A DNA stretch of 64,000 nucleotides, from assembly GCF_013342145.1 (NCBI RefSeq), contig NZ_JABUQZ010000001.1, positions 2,790,001-2,854,000 of the forward strand, in the 5' to 3' direction. Positions 63,147 to 64,000 of this stretch are shown here, piece after piece. The stretch comes from Haloterrigena gelatinilytica (GTDB lineage: Archaea; Halobacteriota; Halobacteria; Halobacteriales; Natrialbaceae). The notes under the pieces were generated by a model. The model did not search any database. It saw only the letters and a list, made by a program, of their open reading frames with translations, and was not told the DNA's origin. Within the stretch, counting starts at the first letter, position 1. Every line of letters starts with the position of its first letter. Both the position numbers and the translations under genes were made by a program.

Positions 63147-64000
63147 TCACTCCCAGCCGACGTCCTCGCCTCTGTCGGTCTCCCGGAGGATGAACGGCCC
63201 GATCGCGAGCGTCCACTTCGCGACGGTAACGATCCGGAGAATGTACGACAGGAAGATCGCGAACGGCGTCACGCCGACGGCGAAGGCGAGGGCGACGAAC
63301 AGCAGCCCCTGATCGATCCCCGCGATCACTCCGGCCACGTCGCCGACCTCGAAGACGAGGATCATGTACGCCGACACCGCCAGCGCCGGCAGGGAGAGGT
63401 ACGCCAGCGACCGCGAGAGGGTGATGATCTCCCACCGGAAGTACAGCGTCTTGAAGTGCTCGCGGGCGGGGCCGAAAAAGCTGAGGACCTCGAGCAACTC
63501 GTCGAGTTGCTCGTCGATAGCGTCGGGAAGCGCCTCCTCGTGGTGGTTCCGTACCCGGTTTCCGGTGTAGATCTTCCAGGAGTAGTTGTACTCCAGCGCG
63601 GCCTTGACGACCTCGAACCGACCGAACTGTTTGCCCTCGAGGTTGTCGGCGACCCGCTCGGCGTCGGCGGCGATCCCCTCGGCGTACTCGCGGACGTCCT
63701 CGCGAGCCGCCTCGTCGAGGTCGGGGTCGGACTCGAGCGCGTCGAGGAGTTCGTCGGCCCGATCGCCGGTCGCCTCGACGAGCCCGCGGAGGAACGCGGA
63801 GGGTTCCGGCGGGCTGGTAGTTCGGTCGACGGCGTCTTCGGTGTCTCGGCGGAACTCCATCGCGCCGGCCATGCGCTCGCGCTGATCGGCGACGGGGCCG
63901 AGTTCCTCGGCGAGGACGAACTGGTTGAACGTCAACACGAGCGTGACGCCCATGATGATCCCGATGATAGTCGGGGTGAACGTCGACGCGATCGGCGCGG
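63147..64000 (-). CDS. Membrane protein, paralogue of the 62069 gene (partial, N-terminus off the right edge)
   Basis: The frame is open to the window edge, so the start is outside; an internal ATG is at 63953. The visible 283 residues begin in a transmembrane helix (TPTIIGIIMGVTLVLTFNQF) and continue with QRERMAGAMEFRRDTEDAVD, GKQFGRFEVVKAALEYNYSW and FFGPAREHFKTLYFRWEIIT. Two C-terminal helices (LAYLSLPALAVSAYMILVFE, LLFVALAFAVGVTPFAIFLS) precede a short tail. The pattern aligns with the protein at 62069 along its length. The two genes are convergent and end 31 bp apart, an inverted duplication. Family and function are unknown. Confidence 0.7.
   Translation of the reverse strand, partial: APIASTFTPTIIGIIMGVTLVLTFNQFVLAEELGPVADQRERMAGAMEFRRDTEDAVDRTTSPPEPSAFLRGLVEATGDRADELLDALESDPDLDEAAREDVREYAEGIAADAERVADNLEGKQFGRFEVVKAALEYNYSWKIYTGNRVRNHHEEALPDAIDEQLDELLEVLSFFGPAREHFKTLYFRWEIITLSRSLAYLSLPALAVSAYMILVFEVGDVAGVIAGIDQGLLFVALAFAVGVTPFAIFLSYILRIVTVAKWTLAIGPFILRETDRGEDVGWE

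Overview
The window comes from an extremely halophilic archaeon (class Halobacteria). It is probably a Natrinema/Haloterrigena-type member of the Natrialbales, although the genus is an inference. The evidence is very high GC, strongly acidic proteins, AT-rich TATA-type promoters close to start codons with few Shine-Dalgarno sites, a CetZ1 tubulin-like protein, archaeal NurA and HerA, Tat-dependent secretion, PGF-CTERM archaeosortase signals, and many small zinc-ribbon or winged-helix proteins typical of haloarchaea. I see no tRNA, rRNA, CRISPR array or transposase gene.

Layout. 1-13 kb: flavin oxidoreductases, a frameshifted FeoB-like transporter, a CobW-type GTPase, PurU, DUF2267 proteins (one decayed), a formamidase-family protein, a ubiquitin-like modifier and PurC. 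13-21 kb: the coenzyme F420 genes cofH, cofG and cofC around a dehydrogenase and an Hsp20-like protein, then cetZ1 and an NDUFA9-like protein. 21-29 kb: thymidylate kinase, an SLC13 transporter with TrkA-C domains, a TrkA protein flanked by two 76-residue Lrp-type effector domains, a 527-bp inverted-repeat element, and a MetY-type sulfhydrylase. 29-36 kb: two tandem Tat-exported PhoX-like proteins, each ending in a cohesin-like domain plus a dockerin, and a co-directional cohesin-like protein with a PGF-CTERM surface anchor.

36-44 kb: an unusual fusion of a flavodoxin-type quinone reductase with a UbiA prenyltransferase, a 7TM histidine kinase, phosphoglycerate mutase, and an HTTM/DCC protein pair. 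44-53 kb: NurA and HerA separated by a surface 5'-nucleotidase (PGF-CTERM), a second membrane-anchored cohesin-like protein and small regulators. 53-64 kb: a secreted CAP protein, an FRG-domain protein, an SDR, an alpha/beta hydrolase, a membrane M23-like protein, regulators, PspA, a Tat lipoprotein and two convergent paralogous membrane proteins, the last truncated by the window edge.

The strongest candidate for a new system is the 29.0-35.5 kb cluster. It encodes two exported phosphatase-like enzymes with cohesin-like and dockerin modules, and the second stops 3 nt before a surface-anchored cohesin-like protein. This looks like a cellulosome-style architecture applied to phosphate scavenging. 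A second cohesin-like anchor at 48.6 kb follows a surface nucleotidase, which fits the same theme. Binding between these modules is inferred from architecture only.
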